Made by a program: the position numbers and the translations under genes | Shown here: piece after piece, positions 11,175 through 22,077 of the stretch | Numbering within the stretch: the first letter of the stretch is position 1 | Layout: each line of letters opens with the position of its first letter | Source of the DNA: Apostichopus japonicus | Lineage: Eukaryota; Echinodermata; Holothuroidea; Aspidochirotida; Stichopodidae | DNA: 64,000 nucleotides | Direction of reading: 5' to 3' | Assembly (NCBI RefSeq): GCF_037975245.1 | Contig: NC_092570.1 | Coordinates: forward strand, 13,216,501-13,280,500 | The notes under the pieces: model-generated | What the model was told of the DNA's origin: nothing | Databases searched by the model: none | What the model saw: only the letters and a program-made list of their open reading frames with translations

Positions 11175-11363
11175 ATGAAGTTGCTGTCCATCTTGTTGTT
11201 GAGCTGTCTGGTGATGTCCCTAGTTTTGACCACTGACGCAATACGCCTCAAGGGTGTGTTAGGACATCCACCCCCATCCTGCCCTGATGATTGCACCCAT
11301 GATCATGATCATGATCATCGGCATCGTAGATCGATCCAACGACGTGAAGAGAATGCTGAAACA
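11175..11363 (+). CDS. secreted peptide precursor, copy 2, exon 1 (His/Asp-rich)
   Basis: 63 codons before a GTAAGT donor at 11364; the first codon of exon 2 (12654) then gives 64 residues. Residues 1-20 form a Leu-rich signal peptide ending Thr-Thr-Asp-Ala. The mature part has Cys36 and Cys40 in a PSCPDDC block, then alternating His-Asp at about 42-48, a HRHRR basic stretch at 48-52, and the family tail QRREENAE. The middle is quite unlike copies 3-4, while signal and tail are conserved. Without splicing the frame would run to 11390 (71 residues). The ATG is chosen because the upstream in-frame extension is broken by a one-base deletion in copy 3. The precursor probably enters the secretory pathway and is cut at basic pairs. 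The alternating His-Asp could bind metal. Its function is unknown to me. Confidence 0.7.
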
Positions 11364-12653
11364 GTAAGTGTTTATGATATGTATCTGTAACATTGAATGA
11401 AAAGTGTTATATAAGATGGTCTAGTAGGCGATGTTTGAGATGTTATAAGCCAAAAATGGTGTTTTAATGGGTGACGACACTAACAGTATTTTTGATTTAG
11501 CGTCACATTTGTTATAATTTATATCTTTTAGCGTAACTGGAAATTTCTCGGATGTTTGCTTAAAATTCCGCTTCTATAATTATATACTACAGTAGCCAAC
11601 ATTGTTAAAATTCATGCAGGACTTATTTGCCCTAATAGGGCGCATGCGCGTTCAAGTAATTACCATACAACCTGTTACTGGGATTATCATAAGGTTCGGT
11701 AACAGTTTAAATACTTGCGCAACGTTTACAGCATAGACCTAAGTGCCTAGGCCTATATGCAAAAACACGAAACTCGTTCAGTCTCAAGCGGTGTTGCCCG
11801 TCTTAGCTAAAAGTTACGGGGTTCACAAAATGGCGGAGTCGTAGTTACAAATCGATATTTTGAACTAACAACATCAGTGTGAATCGAATACACATAAGAA
11901 AAATTAGGGCCGGTATGCAAAGTTATGGAATACGCGAAGTTAGAAACTACATAATAAATCCAACATTTTCAACTTTAAGTGACTTAAGGGAAAGAGTTTA
12001 TATAGTATTATGCTCAATGTAAATGATATCTTAAAAGACGGAATATTAACAAGTAAAATAGTTATGAAAGTTGAAGACGTCTATACGTGGTGAGGAAAAT
12101 AACGAATAATGAAATATGTATAGTGCTCTCCGCCTGTATATTGTGAGAAATGTACAAACATTTTATTAAAGATATTAATTAAAACAATGGTTCTGTACGT
12201 TTACATTTAACTTTAAATCAAGCAAATGTTTCGATTGTTATTCACTTGTCTTATATTCCAATGTTTCTGTGTCGTAATAATTGCAGGAAATATTTACAAG
12301 GTTATATCTTAGATTAAGAGCAAACGCCATCTATTTATATATTCTACTGTCTGCCTTTAATCCAGAGTAGAGCTGAGATTTCAGCTCAGTTAAATATTTC
12401 TTTATATTTAACCAATTAAATCGTGATGTTTGAAATATATACACCGCGGTACAGAGAATTTTGGATTACAGATTCCCGGTTTAGCTGGTTACTGGGACTA
12501 CGCATGGCTAATTAACGTATGAACAATAAAAGCGTACCATGATATAAATGCAGTGCATGAACTTTAATTTCTCTTAATTCGTCGCATTTTTTTTCTCGAT
12601 AAGTTTGCATTAATCATAACTTATGAATATATATATAATTTTTTTAATTGCAG
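11364..12653 (+). other. intron of peptide-gene copy 2
   Basis: A GTAAGT donor and a TTTTTTTAATTGCAG acceptor, 1290 bp, conserved in place and sequence with copies 3 and 4. It contains a perfect GCGCATGCGC palindrome at 11640-11649. Confidence 0.7.
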
Positions 12654-12830
12654 GACTAACTTTTGGTGGACTGAACAGAAACATAACGCTGTAGACCTTA
12701 TCTGAGAGACTGTTGAATGGATTAGTCGTTTAGCATACAGCTGTAAACTGGTGATGGGATAATCTGTTTTGTTAACTTGTTATCATTTACTTTCCAAACG
12801 ATAGCAATGCTAATTAAAGTAAAACAATAA
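12654..12830 (+). other. exon 2 (stop codon and 3' UTR) of peptide-gene copy 2
   Basis: Splicing in phase 0 gives GAC TAA, so the protein ends Glu-Thr-Asp. The following 150 bp are nearly identical in copies 2-4, and an ATTAAA at 12813-12818 is a likely polyadenylation signal. In another frame exon 2 would encode LTFGGLNRNITL and stop, but that needs a donor other than the strong GTAAGT. Confidence 0.6.
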
Positions 12831-12839
12831 CCATAAATG

Positions 12840-13330
12840 CAGTGACTGAAATCATTCATTGTAACTTCATTGGCTCAAACTCTGGGAAAATCAAATTTCA
12901 TACACAACCCCTTTCCTATTCCTACCTCACACCTACACCCGTCACCCCGTCCCACCTGTCACCCTTCCAGCCCCTCCCCCATCCGCTGCAAACTCATCAC
13001 TTATGTCAAAGAAAGTCATATCGGGATCGAAGAGGTGAACTTTACACCAAAATAGTTTGACGAATCTCAAGTTTGGGGAAAGGTTCGTTCTTTAAGGTTT
13101 TCTGTTTCTTCGTCGCTCTTTCTTTTTTTTATTCTGTTTTTTTATTCTCGAAAAACCGCGATAAGATTCTTGCACAAAACTAATAGAACAATGAAAACAG
13201 TTAACTTTACATACGAAAATTGTAGTGGTTATGGCGGAAATATCATCTATAATGCGCCCTCTACCCTTACCGTCTTTCGATATCCTTTCTTCCAGGGTTG
13301 TGGATGAAAAAAAAAAACCGTTCTTTCATT
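12840..13330. repeat. shared pyrimidine-rich flank
   Basis: A C/T-rich block (about 12895-13000) followed by TTCTTTC-rich DNA, repeated at 23580-24060 and 31500-31960. The short open frames in it change length between copies and look non-coding. Confidence 0.55.
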
Positions 13331-13684
13331 TCCTCATATTTCTTTCAGGTTTTCATTTCATACGAGCATTAAAATAGTATCTGACGGCTACCCGCATTTT
13401 CAAGATCAGACACAAAAAGAACCTGTTGATATTGATGAAAAGAATGCGTATGGATTTTAATGTCGTATGTTACCGTTTATCGTTCCAAGTTTGATGAAAC
13501 TTAGACGAAATTTTTCTTATGATATAGGATTTTATTAGATTAATCCAGCAAAGCAATGCTCTGAGGAGTGGAAATTTATACTAATTTATATGACAGTTAA
13601 GCTTTCACTTGACATGAGGATACTTCAGTATTCAGATATCTGTAATTCTGCGAACACTTTTATAACGGTGGCGTGCATACAAAG

Positions 13685-13729
13685 AGGGTGCGGGGTGGGG
13701 TGGTGTGTTGGTGGGGGTGGGGTGGTGTT
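13685..13729 (+). other. G-rich tract, possible G-quadruplex
   Basis: Several runs of three to five G within 45 bp, conserved almost unchanged at 24428-24472 and 32314-32357. Poly-G runs follow at about 14163-14185 and 14273-14282. Confidence 0.6.
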
Positions 13730-14422
13730 CCCCAAGTCCAATCGTCAGTCGGGGGAATGGATCAGCCAGATCATCCGAGTCGTAATATTAGCTAACTTAA
13801 ATAAGCATAATTTGCTTTCAGAAACGACGTGACCTTCAATCTCAGAGCGAAAATTCTAGACTGCTGTGATAATCAGAAAAGGGAAGTCAGTATATCCATA
13901 AAGCTATTACGAAATAGCGCCATCCTTTATTTCGTGTCGCCGGCGTGACAGTGTAAATTTCCCTTGGGTAGTTTTAACTATAATAGTTTAGTATAAAACA
14001 CCCTACCAGATAAAATAACTCGAACCACGGTATAGTACACCAAGCAAGGGTGCATTGTAGTGCATACAAGGGAACAATGAGTTAAATTAGTGAGTGATTC
14101 CAGTAATGAGCAATGTATTGCGCGATTCCGTTTCTCTGTTCTACAGTATTGTTTCAGTTTATTTGGGGGGGGGAGGGGGGGGGTGAGAAAGAAGAAGAAT
14201 TTTATGATAAGAATGCAAAGAGGGGGAAAGAAACTGTCTAGGAATAAACATCAACTGCTTGCTTTTCGAAGGTGGGGGGGGGGGTATAGTACTGGTTTCT
14301 CGTGTATGATCATCCTATAGTGAGTTGCACTCATTTGAAGTAGACTGCGCCATATTATATGAACGCGTTTTTTCGTATACGAAGATACTGCTACATTAAC
14401 TGTCCTGAATGTCATGTTATTG

Positions 14423-14426
<4 letters not shown>

Positions 14427-14511
<85 letters not shown>
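14427..14511. repeat. (TA)n microsatellite
   Basis: About 42 TA units. The paralogous tract at 25167 in unit 3 is interrupted, and unit 4 has only ATACATGTAAATATACA there. Confidence 0.95.
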
Positions 14512-14512
<1 letters not shown>

Positions 14513-14999
14513 GTACGATTTATATGTGCATGTTTATGAGAAATAACAGTTTTGATAACTAGATGGTTTATAACTTAGAGTGATTAAAACGATATCAATG
14601 AAAATTTTCCAATTGAAAATCCTGAATCAAATCCACGCTACTAGTTTTATTCTTGAGTTTTTATTCTGTTGTCGTTATTGTTTCGAGTTTTATGAAGAAG
14701 ATAATGCACTCCATATCACAGTGAGATGAGTGCATTTAAGGAATCATATAAGTGACACGTAAGGAAAGAGGGCAGCCAAGGTAATTAAACAATTTCAAAT
14801 TCACGTGTGACCAATTACAGGAAAATTTCATCTGAACCGCATAGCTATTATAACCAGATTTCCGGGTAAGCTCGTTCTACCGTTTATTTCGGTACAGTGT
14901 TTTTATAGCATTGCGTGCCTTTTATATGTCTGCTTCAGTAAGGCAGCACGTATATTACTCTGTGAAGTAGTTCATCCAGGATGTTCATACATCGTCTTA

Positions 15000-15235
15000 C
15001 GTCCTACATCTGTGCCTGGTCTGCCTCCTTCACCACGTCCACCTCTTCCAGAACGACCTCCATCGCGTCCGTTATTACCGCCCTCTCCGTTAACTCCTCC
15101 CCCTCCGTCGCCTCTGCCACATCCGCCGCCTCCGCCGCCTCCGCCTTCTCCTCCACCGCCACCTCCTCCACCACCATCACCGCCGCCGCCTCCACCTCCT
15201 CCTCCCCCTCTTCCTGCGCCACCGCCATATAATCG
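15000..15235. repeat. (CCX)n low-complexity tract
   Basis: A strand-biased CCT/CCG/CCA repeat that stays open in several frames (Pro-rich, Ser/Ala-rich, or Glu/Ala-rich on the other strand). The paralogous tract at 25782-25975 is contracted and changes the reading. I see no splice or start context and treat it as a repeat. Confidence 0.6.
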
Positions 15236-15318
15236 CAGATATTGTCTCCAAAAGTTGTAATCTGCGTAGTCATATTGACGCTATGAGGAAGAAATAATAA
15301 TCTAGTTATTTATATTTT

Positions 15319-15740
<422 letters not shown>

Positions 15741-15839
15741 GCCGGATCTCGAAAGAGATACTTTTAACAGACTTTATGTTAATGCAATGGAGGTAAACGA
15801 CAAAGGCAAATGAATATAGATAAATGAAAAATCGTAATG

Positions 15840-16110
15840 AGTTGGAAAATCAAGAACAGTGAAAAAACTTTCAGCCTCCACCGGGATTCGAACCACCGGC
15901 CTTCTGTACGCGGACACCCTAACCACTAGGCTATGAACGCTGATTGTATGTCCAGAGGTTCGAAGCCGGTTAGGAAGGTCGTGATTCCACTGTAAGCGTT
16001 TGTCACCTGTATCGAACAATACTAGTTCTGTTTTTGGTGACATATTTTGCCTTACTTTAGAGATCAAACATGATGCTAACCAACTCGAAATCCTTTGTGA
16101 TTCCTAAAGC
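15840..16110 (-). mobile_element. tRNA-like SINE, family A, second copy
   Basis: Same family and orientation as 15462, with a short deletion in the anticodon region. The pair was present before the unit was duplicated, because unit 3 has both (26078, 26450). Confidence 0.7.
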
Positions 16111-16179
16111 CGGATCTCGAATGAGATACTTTGAACACACTTTATGTTAATGCAATGGAGGCAAACGACATTGTACAAT

Positions 16180-18202
16180 TGTACAATTTTAATATAATTC
16201 AATTTACATGTTAACGCAGGATACCATGTCGCACAATAGAGGGCGTGGACACGTTTTGTACTAACATGTATAAACCAATAATTTCAACGACGGTGAGATC
16301 CGAAATTATTTTACTCGTGGTAATTTTTCAACTGCTTATCATTCATGCTAACATTTAATTTTAACGAAAAAAATGCAACTATAAGAACAGTCTAGTCAAA
16401 GAAAATTAACGGTTATTGGCAGAGTTCATGATTTTTACAAAACAAATCAAAGGCAATACATAGCTTCCCTGTAAAGTATGTAAGGTTCGAAATTTGAGCG
16501 TGGATTCAAGCAATTTCCATATTTTATTCTTTCTGATTTACTTGATTATGAGATGTAACATTTAAAAACAACTACATAATTGAAGAAAAAACAGTGTTTT
16601 TGTAATTATTTGATAGATTTTGATCTTAGTTTGATAATCGCAACCACGACCAAAACGTAAAATGAGACACGTCATAATTGGAAACTCGACTAACTGATGA
16701 TACGTTTTCCTCTATAATGCTTTTAAGTTACCATGCACGGACAAGCTGTTATCCTTTCACCACCACCCCCCCCCCCGACGTCCCCCTCTCACTCCCACAC
16801 TTACTCCTCTACTGTTATTGTCTAGACACTAATCACTTACTTCGTCGAATTCTTGCTTTTCAAGTTCCATTTTTTGGATGCAACAACAGACAATGCACAG
16901 ACAAGAAATACAAAGCATATGTAAATATTCATGTTGGAGGTATCGACGCAAAATGAACGTTTTCTCTTCAAAGACAACTTTCGAAGTGCTTGACCAAACA
17001 TGCATATTAGTGTCAAATCTCAAAGGTCTAATATTAAGTCCATATGGAGAAACCATTCTATTAAGATTAGTGGTTATTTGACCAAACATGCATATTAGTG
17101 TCAAATCTGAAAGGTCTAGTATTAAACCCATATGGAGAAATCCTTCTATTTAGATTGTTTATTTGTCAGAGAGCACCTGCACTCTCAGGAAAGTCAAATC
17201 GGGATCAAAAAGATGGATTTTACACCAAAAGAGTTTGACGAATCTCAAGTTTGATGGAATGTTTGTTCTCTCGTTTGCATTATTTCTTTGTCTTTCTTTT
17301 TTCATCTTTTTTCCTTCTTTTCTGTTTTAGTATTCTGAACTTTACATATTAAATTTGTAGTTTTTATGGCGGAAATATCCATGGACTTCGCCTTCTGAAA
17401 CTACAACCACACAACTCTACTCTTTCCGTCTTCCGATAGCCTAGTATTTCATAAATTGTTGTATGCAAAACTCCTTAAGCGTACCAAGACCGGGATTGTT
17501 TTTGTTTTTACAAATCGTAGCGTTCTCATATTTTTATCTGTTTTTTGTATATATATTTAACTATTTCAAGCTTCCATTTCATTTCGCTCGCAGGCTAGAA
17601 AAATATGTACCATAACCAGTATTGTACAGGATATAGGTCTTTGAAAGAGTGATTTCAACAAAACGTCATTATGGAAATGTCTCTAAATTGAACTCTACTA
17701 CGGATGTAACCTAGTTCCTCAGGATGCACCATCTGACGTTCCCTTTTTATTTTTTGCTGGAGCAAGACCCCTACAGAGGGGTCGGCTTCTATAACCCCAT
17801 GGCAGCACCTCCTTTGTAAAATCTGTCATTTGCCTCTTGCCCTTCGACAAAAATTCAGCCCCTCTACCTTAATCAGACGGCGGAATTCTGAATTCCACCC
17901 CCTCCCCCAACGCCCAACACCTCAAACACCTGTGCACGCCTCTGGGTACGTATCCAGTCCATTCATGGGGTTATTGTGACAACTCTAATGTTGTGTAATT
18001 GTTATGCTGTAAAATATGTGACAAGGGTAACTATGTCGGCCACACGGGTTCCAAATTTAGAAAAATAGAGACTATATTAAACTTTAGTCATGTAGGTATC
18101 GTTCACTTGGCAAGCAATGCCAATCTTGTAGTGCGCACTACAAGAAAATACCCCTCACACTGAATAGGGCCTAAGGATTTTAAGCGATTTATCCATTTGT
18201 TA
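16180..18202. repeat. AT-rich shared block of unit 2
   Basis: About 16190-16430 recurs at 26815-27060 and 35510-35760. About 16640-17460 recurs at 27290-27980. About 17320-18180 matches unit 1 (8350-8960). A roughly 50-bp ACCAAACATGCATATTAGTG block is duplicated inside it (16992 and 17081). No gene is recognised. Confidence 0.55.
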
Positions 18203-18742
18203 TGCTGGCGTCACACTGTCCCGAAGTTGACATCAGATGGACACACGATAAAGAAAATGTTCAAATTCGGCTCTGATCGTAAAAACATCGGGCCATTCGT
18301 GAGGGCATCTTAAACCATCGTATGACCGCCGGTGGAGTTTTTCAGGCTCCGGCAGCAACTTCGTGAGTGGTGGTAAAATCTTTGGCATGCCAAAAAATTG
18401 CCCGAAGACCTTGCGAAGGTTCATTTTCGTGTTGAATTCGTGTGTCCATTTTGCCTTTCGTAAGGCCATCGTGAGGGCATCTTATCAAATCGTGTCATCT
18501 TCTTTTTTACTTCGTGTGATCATCGGTGCCATCGGGCATTTTCGCCTCACGAAGACAATACGAAGGAAACAAGAACCTACCCGATTGTCTTATGAAGGTA
18601 ACACGAATACGTGAAGCCCTCGCAATGCCGTCGAGTAACCATCGTATTATAATACGATGACATCGAGATGGGACCACGGTGTCGGCGAAGACAGCCGAAT
18701 TTGTGAACCTCAAGCGTTTCCCAGGTGTCATGGTAACGTGGA

Positions 18743-18751
18743 CATATAAAG
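18743..18751 (+). promoter_or_regulatory. TATA-like element inside the transposon
   Basis: ATATAAAGG lies 89 bp before a short ATG frame and looks like a remnant of a transposase promoter. Confidence 0.35.
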
Positions 18752-18831
18752 GCCAGCCTCAAAGAATCTTCCACAGACATTCCTAAGCAACTCTACAGAG
18801 TAGAGGCGTGTGTAATTTCAGTTCCTGCAGA

Positions 18832-18951
18832 ATGGCATACTTTGGTGATGAGACAACCAGGAAAAAGAAAGCAGCAGCATTGCTTCTTTTGATGTACCTC
18901 AGAGAACATGATGAGCACTTCTTACAGGCCCAGCACCTCCTCTTACAATAA
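18832..18951 (+). pseudogene. short ORF, possible N-terminal remnant of a transposon protein
   Basis: A 39-residue frame starting MAYFGDETTRKKKAAALLLL, then a charged stretch and HLLLQ before TAA. It lies in the middle of the inverted-repeat element, downstream of a TATA-like box. Its Lys-rich start and Leu-rich helix look protein-like, but it is far too short for a transposase, and I cannot assign it to a family. It is best explained as the 5' end of the autonomous element's gene, kept when the rest was deleted. Confidence 0.35.
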
Positions 18952-19499
18952 CAAACCATTCTTTGATTTCACTTTGTCATTTCTTGCTATTTGCCTTTCT
19001 AGCATTCGACAATGTACTTATCAATACGTCGTCGTGTAGCCATCGTGTGGCCTTCGTGTGGCATTCGTGTGTCCTGCGGGTAAACTACTTAAATAGAAAT
19101 GCACATCTTCGTGTTGCCTTCGTGTGTGGTTCGGGTGCCATCGTGTGACCTTCTGTAGGCATCGTACTTGCTTCGGCTGTTGATTGGCTGTTGACCAAGT
19201 TCGGGGCCATCTTCGTGCGAAATTCAAAATTCCATATTCGTATGGCCATCTGGTGTCAACTTCGCGACAGTGTGACGGCTGCATAAGGGAGAACGGATCT
19301 CTGGGATATTGACTTCTCTTGTTCTGTTGACAATGTTGTTGTACTTTCTAGTTCTATGTACGATGTTCGTTTGCTACTTTTCAGTTCACTTCGCACGCGT
19401 GTCAGAAGTAACCGCTGTTCGTTAAAAAAAAAACATGTGTGCTCATATTATATCATGTGTTGTATATACGGTATCAATTTTTGGTTTCGATGAAATCGT

Positions 19500-21275
19500 A
19501 ACCTATGCATTCATGCAGGCGGAGAGTGTGTGTGTGTGTTTGTGTGTGTGACGCCTGGCTTGTAAACACGGTAACTCAAGTAGGGAAGCTTGGACCAATC
19601 TAATATTTGGTGTATATGAGTACCACATTGAGTAGATGTGCCCTATTTTTTGTGGTGCCTGTGAAGGTCACCAAAGGTCAGTTAGAGGCCAAAAACCAAA
19701 TATTATAACAAGCAATAACTCCCATTGACAGGATCCGACATGGTTGATATTTTGGGACCAGTTGTGAATGGGGTAAGGGATCATTTAAAAACATAACGGT
19801 CATGTGATCCAAGGTCAACAAAGGTCAATTAGGGGTCAAAAACTAGTATTTTTGCAATAACTTGAGAACCAAATGTCCGTGAAGGTTGGGAGTTACGCTA
19901 TTGTAATCAGGGAGTCGACCCGCATCTAGGCGACCTTTGACCTCAGGTTAACCTCCGGTGACCTTTATCAGTTTTTTGGGTTATTTTAATTTTCGTGGCC
20001 ATAATCGGATCTCAAAGGTACCTTCCGATCAAAATGGTCCATAGTTGACCCCTGTGCGACCTTCGTGTGCGAAGTTATCAGAGGTCAATGTTTTTGTTTT
20101 TAATAAGTACAGTTAGGATGGTCGTACAGACTAGTCATGTTGCTTTTTGAAATCAGCGTGTCAAACTACATCTGACCGCGAGGTCAACAGGTCAAAGGTC
20201 AAATCTTAAAAAATATGCTCATTTTAGGAGATACGGGGCGAAACAAAACAGAACAAAGATAAGTTTAAAAGTTTGTTGACATATGATAGAGCTTTTTGTG
20301 CTGAATATAGGAAACCAACTTCCGCTTCAATCGGACACCCAGTTCTCAAGTTATGAGGTGCCAAAGGTTGGTTTTGATACATTTCTAGCAATAACATTAT
20401 GTGTGTACATTGTAGTCCAACAATTTTTTAGGACAGAGTGCACCTCATTAAGAGAAACATTTTTGATAAAAACCATCAGGTCATTCAAGGTTGATTATGT
20501 GCAAAAAACTGCCAGCTTATGCTTATTTTTGCAACAACTTCTAGTCACGAAATCTGACATGGCTGGTATATTAGGACAAGTTGTGAATGGAGTAGGGACA
20601 CATTTTCAAAAATAACCGTGATGTGATCCAAGGTCACCAAAGGTCATTTATGGGTCAAAATGTGTTTTTTTTTCTCAATAACTTGTGAAACTACCACTGA
20701 CAGGGTCCGACATGGTTGATATTTTGGGACTAGTTGTGAATGGGGTAAAGAATCGTTTCAAAACATAACGGTAATATGATCCAAGGTCAACAAAGGTCAA
20801 TTAATGGGTCAAAATGTGTTTTTTCCGATAACTTGTGAAACTACCCGCTGACAAGGTTGAGAGTTACGCTATTGTAATACAATAGTCGAACTGCATTTGG
20901 GTGACCTTTGACCTCAGGTTGACCACCAGTGACCTGTATTAGCTTCTTTCAAGTTGATTCTTTGAAGTTTCGTGGGCATATTCCAATCTAACTTGTCCAT
21001 AAGTGGACTCCTCTGCAACCCTAATTTGCGAAGTTATTAGAGATTTGGTTTGGTTTTGTAATACTTGGTGTGTGGATTCATAACATTGAGTACAAGAACC
21101 CTATTGCTTTTGATGGAGGTCTGTATAACCACGTACAGTAGACTGACCTGTGTTAGCATGCCATAGTGTTATTGTAACAGCAAGTTCTGGTTATACTAAC
21201 AAGCAGAAGTCTAGTGCATTGAAGTCATCGAAACCTCAATGCATTTTGCATTCTGGTTATAATTCATCGATCTTT
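19500..21275. repeat. AGGTCA-rich interspersed repeat (unit 2 copy)
   Basis: It starts in (GT)n near 19530 and continues with repeated modules containing AAGGTCAnnAAAGGTCA, GACATGGTTGATATTTTGGGAC and GTTGTGAATGGGGTA. It ends with TGCATTCTGGTTAT near 21260. Modules recur within the block (for example 19735, 20555, 20705). Related blocks lie at 27990-29135 and 54880-55560. Confidence 0.7.
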
Positions 21276-21709
21276 CGCGGAACATTGTTACATAATGTAT
21301 ATATAAAAACATAAATGTATTATATATTCATTTCACGGAGTTCATAGTATCTCTTCCGAGTTCCGACTTCACAAATAAAGTTCGGGTTGGATAGCATTAT
21401 AATTGATCTCTATATTAAGGCTCATTGCTTACGTCATTCATAAGTTCCCCCAAGAGGGTCGAGCACTCGTAGATTATGATAATACTATTACTTATCTAAT
21501 ACTTATTGCTCTTCACCATTATATTCAGGTTAATGTCCTCCACCGCAAGTAAAAAATGCGACCCCTAGCCAGTTCTGGGCAGTTGTCGAATTACATATTG
21601 CAACATATTATGATCTAAGTGAAATGGATATTTGGTTTCCTAGGGTGTCTCGTCCAACAAAATCAAGAAACATAAGATGAAGAAGAATGCATTTTCCTCC
21701 ACCTGCACC

Positions 21710-21719
21710 TTTATATAAT
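21710..21719 (+). promoter_or_regulatory. TATA box of peptide-gene copy 3
   Basis: TTTATATAAT, 194 bp before the ATG, in a conserved GCACC context. Confidence 0.6.
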
Positions 21720-21903
21720 AAAAACAAAAGAACTCGTATCAATGTAGCTATCTGATAAAAGGTTGTGGGATGCGCTGCGTGTACCACTTATCCCTGAGAG
21801 TTTTGCTAACGAGGTCGATAGATTTTGACTTGCTGACCAGTTTGACAAAGGCAACATTGCGTAATCTTCTGCATATGCTGGACATTCTGCTAACACTTGT
21901 AAA

Positions 21904-22077
21904 ATGAAGTTGCTGACCGTGTTGTTGTTGAGCTGTCTGTTGATGTCCCTGGTTTTGACCACAGACGTAAGACATGCGTGCAAGTCAGGGTTAAGATTTG
22001 CTCGGCATCTCTGCCCTAAGTCTAGGGAGGCGAATGATCATGGGGCGTTCCAACGACGTGAAGAGAATGCTGAAGCA
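21904..22077 (+). CDS. secreted peptide precursor, copy 3, exon 1
   Basis: 58 codons to a GTAAGT donor at 22078; one more codon comes from exon 2 at 23387. Residues 1-20 are a signal peptide (MKLL start, VLTT end). The mature region has Cys26 and Cys37 around a basic Lys-Ser-Gly-Leu-Arg-Phe-Ala-Arg loop, an acidic DHG stretch, a dibasic Arg51-Arg52, and an acidic EENAEA tail. Read through the donor, the frame would continue to 22104. The start is fixed because a one-base deletion just upstream removes the longer in-frame extension seen in copies 2 and 4. Compared with copy 4, the second HPC is HLC, and the first is HAC. Two Cys bounding a cationic loop plus an anionic tail would suit a host-defence or signalling peptide, but no known family is recognised. 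Confidence 0.72.

Larger units (their letters stand above)
18203..19283. mobile_element. 1.08-kb terminal-inverted-repeat transposon with residual ORF
   Basis: The ends are inverted repeats of about 35 bp built on CGTCACACTGTC and AAGTTGACA (18203-18239 and 19247-19283). The interior is unlike its surroundings, with many CATCGTG/TTCGTGTG subrepeats. The empty site is visible at about 8978 in unit 1, where CATTTGTTAGGG is uninterrupted. Flanks suggest a TA or 3-bp target duplication, which I cannot settle. End sequence and layout resemble PIF/Harbinger-type elements, but this is a guess. Confidence 0.7.

Noticed and set aside
18233-18780. Overlapping short frames on both strands
   Set aside because: They lie in the subrepeat field of the inverted-repeat transposon and look like chance frames in GC-richer DNA.
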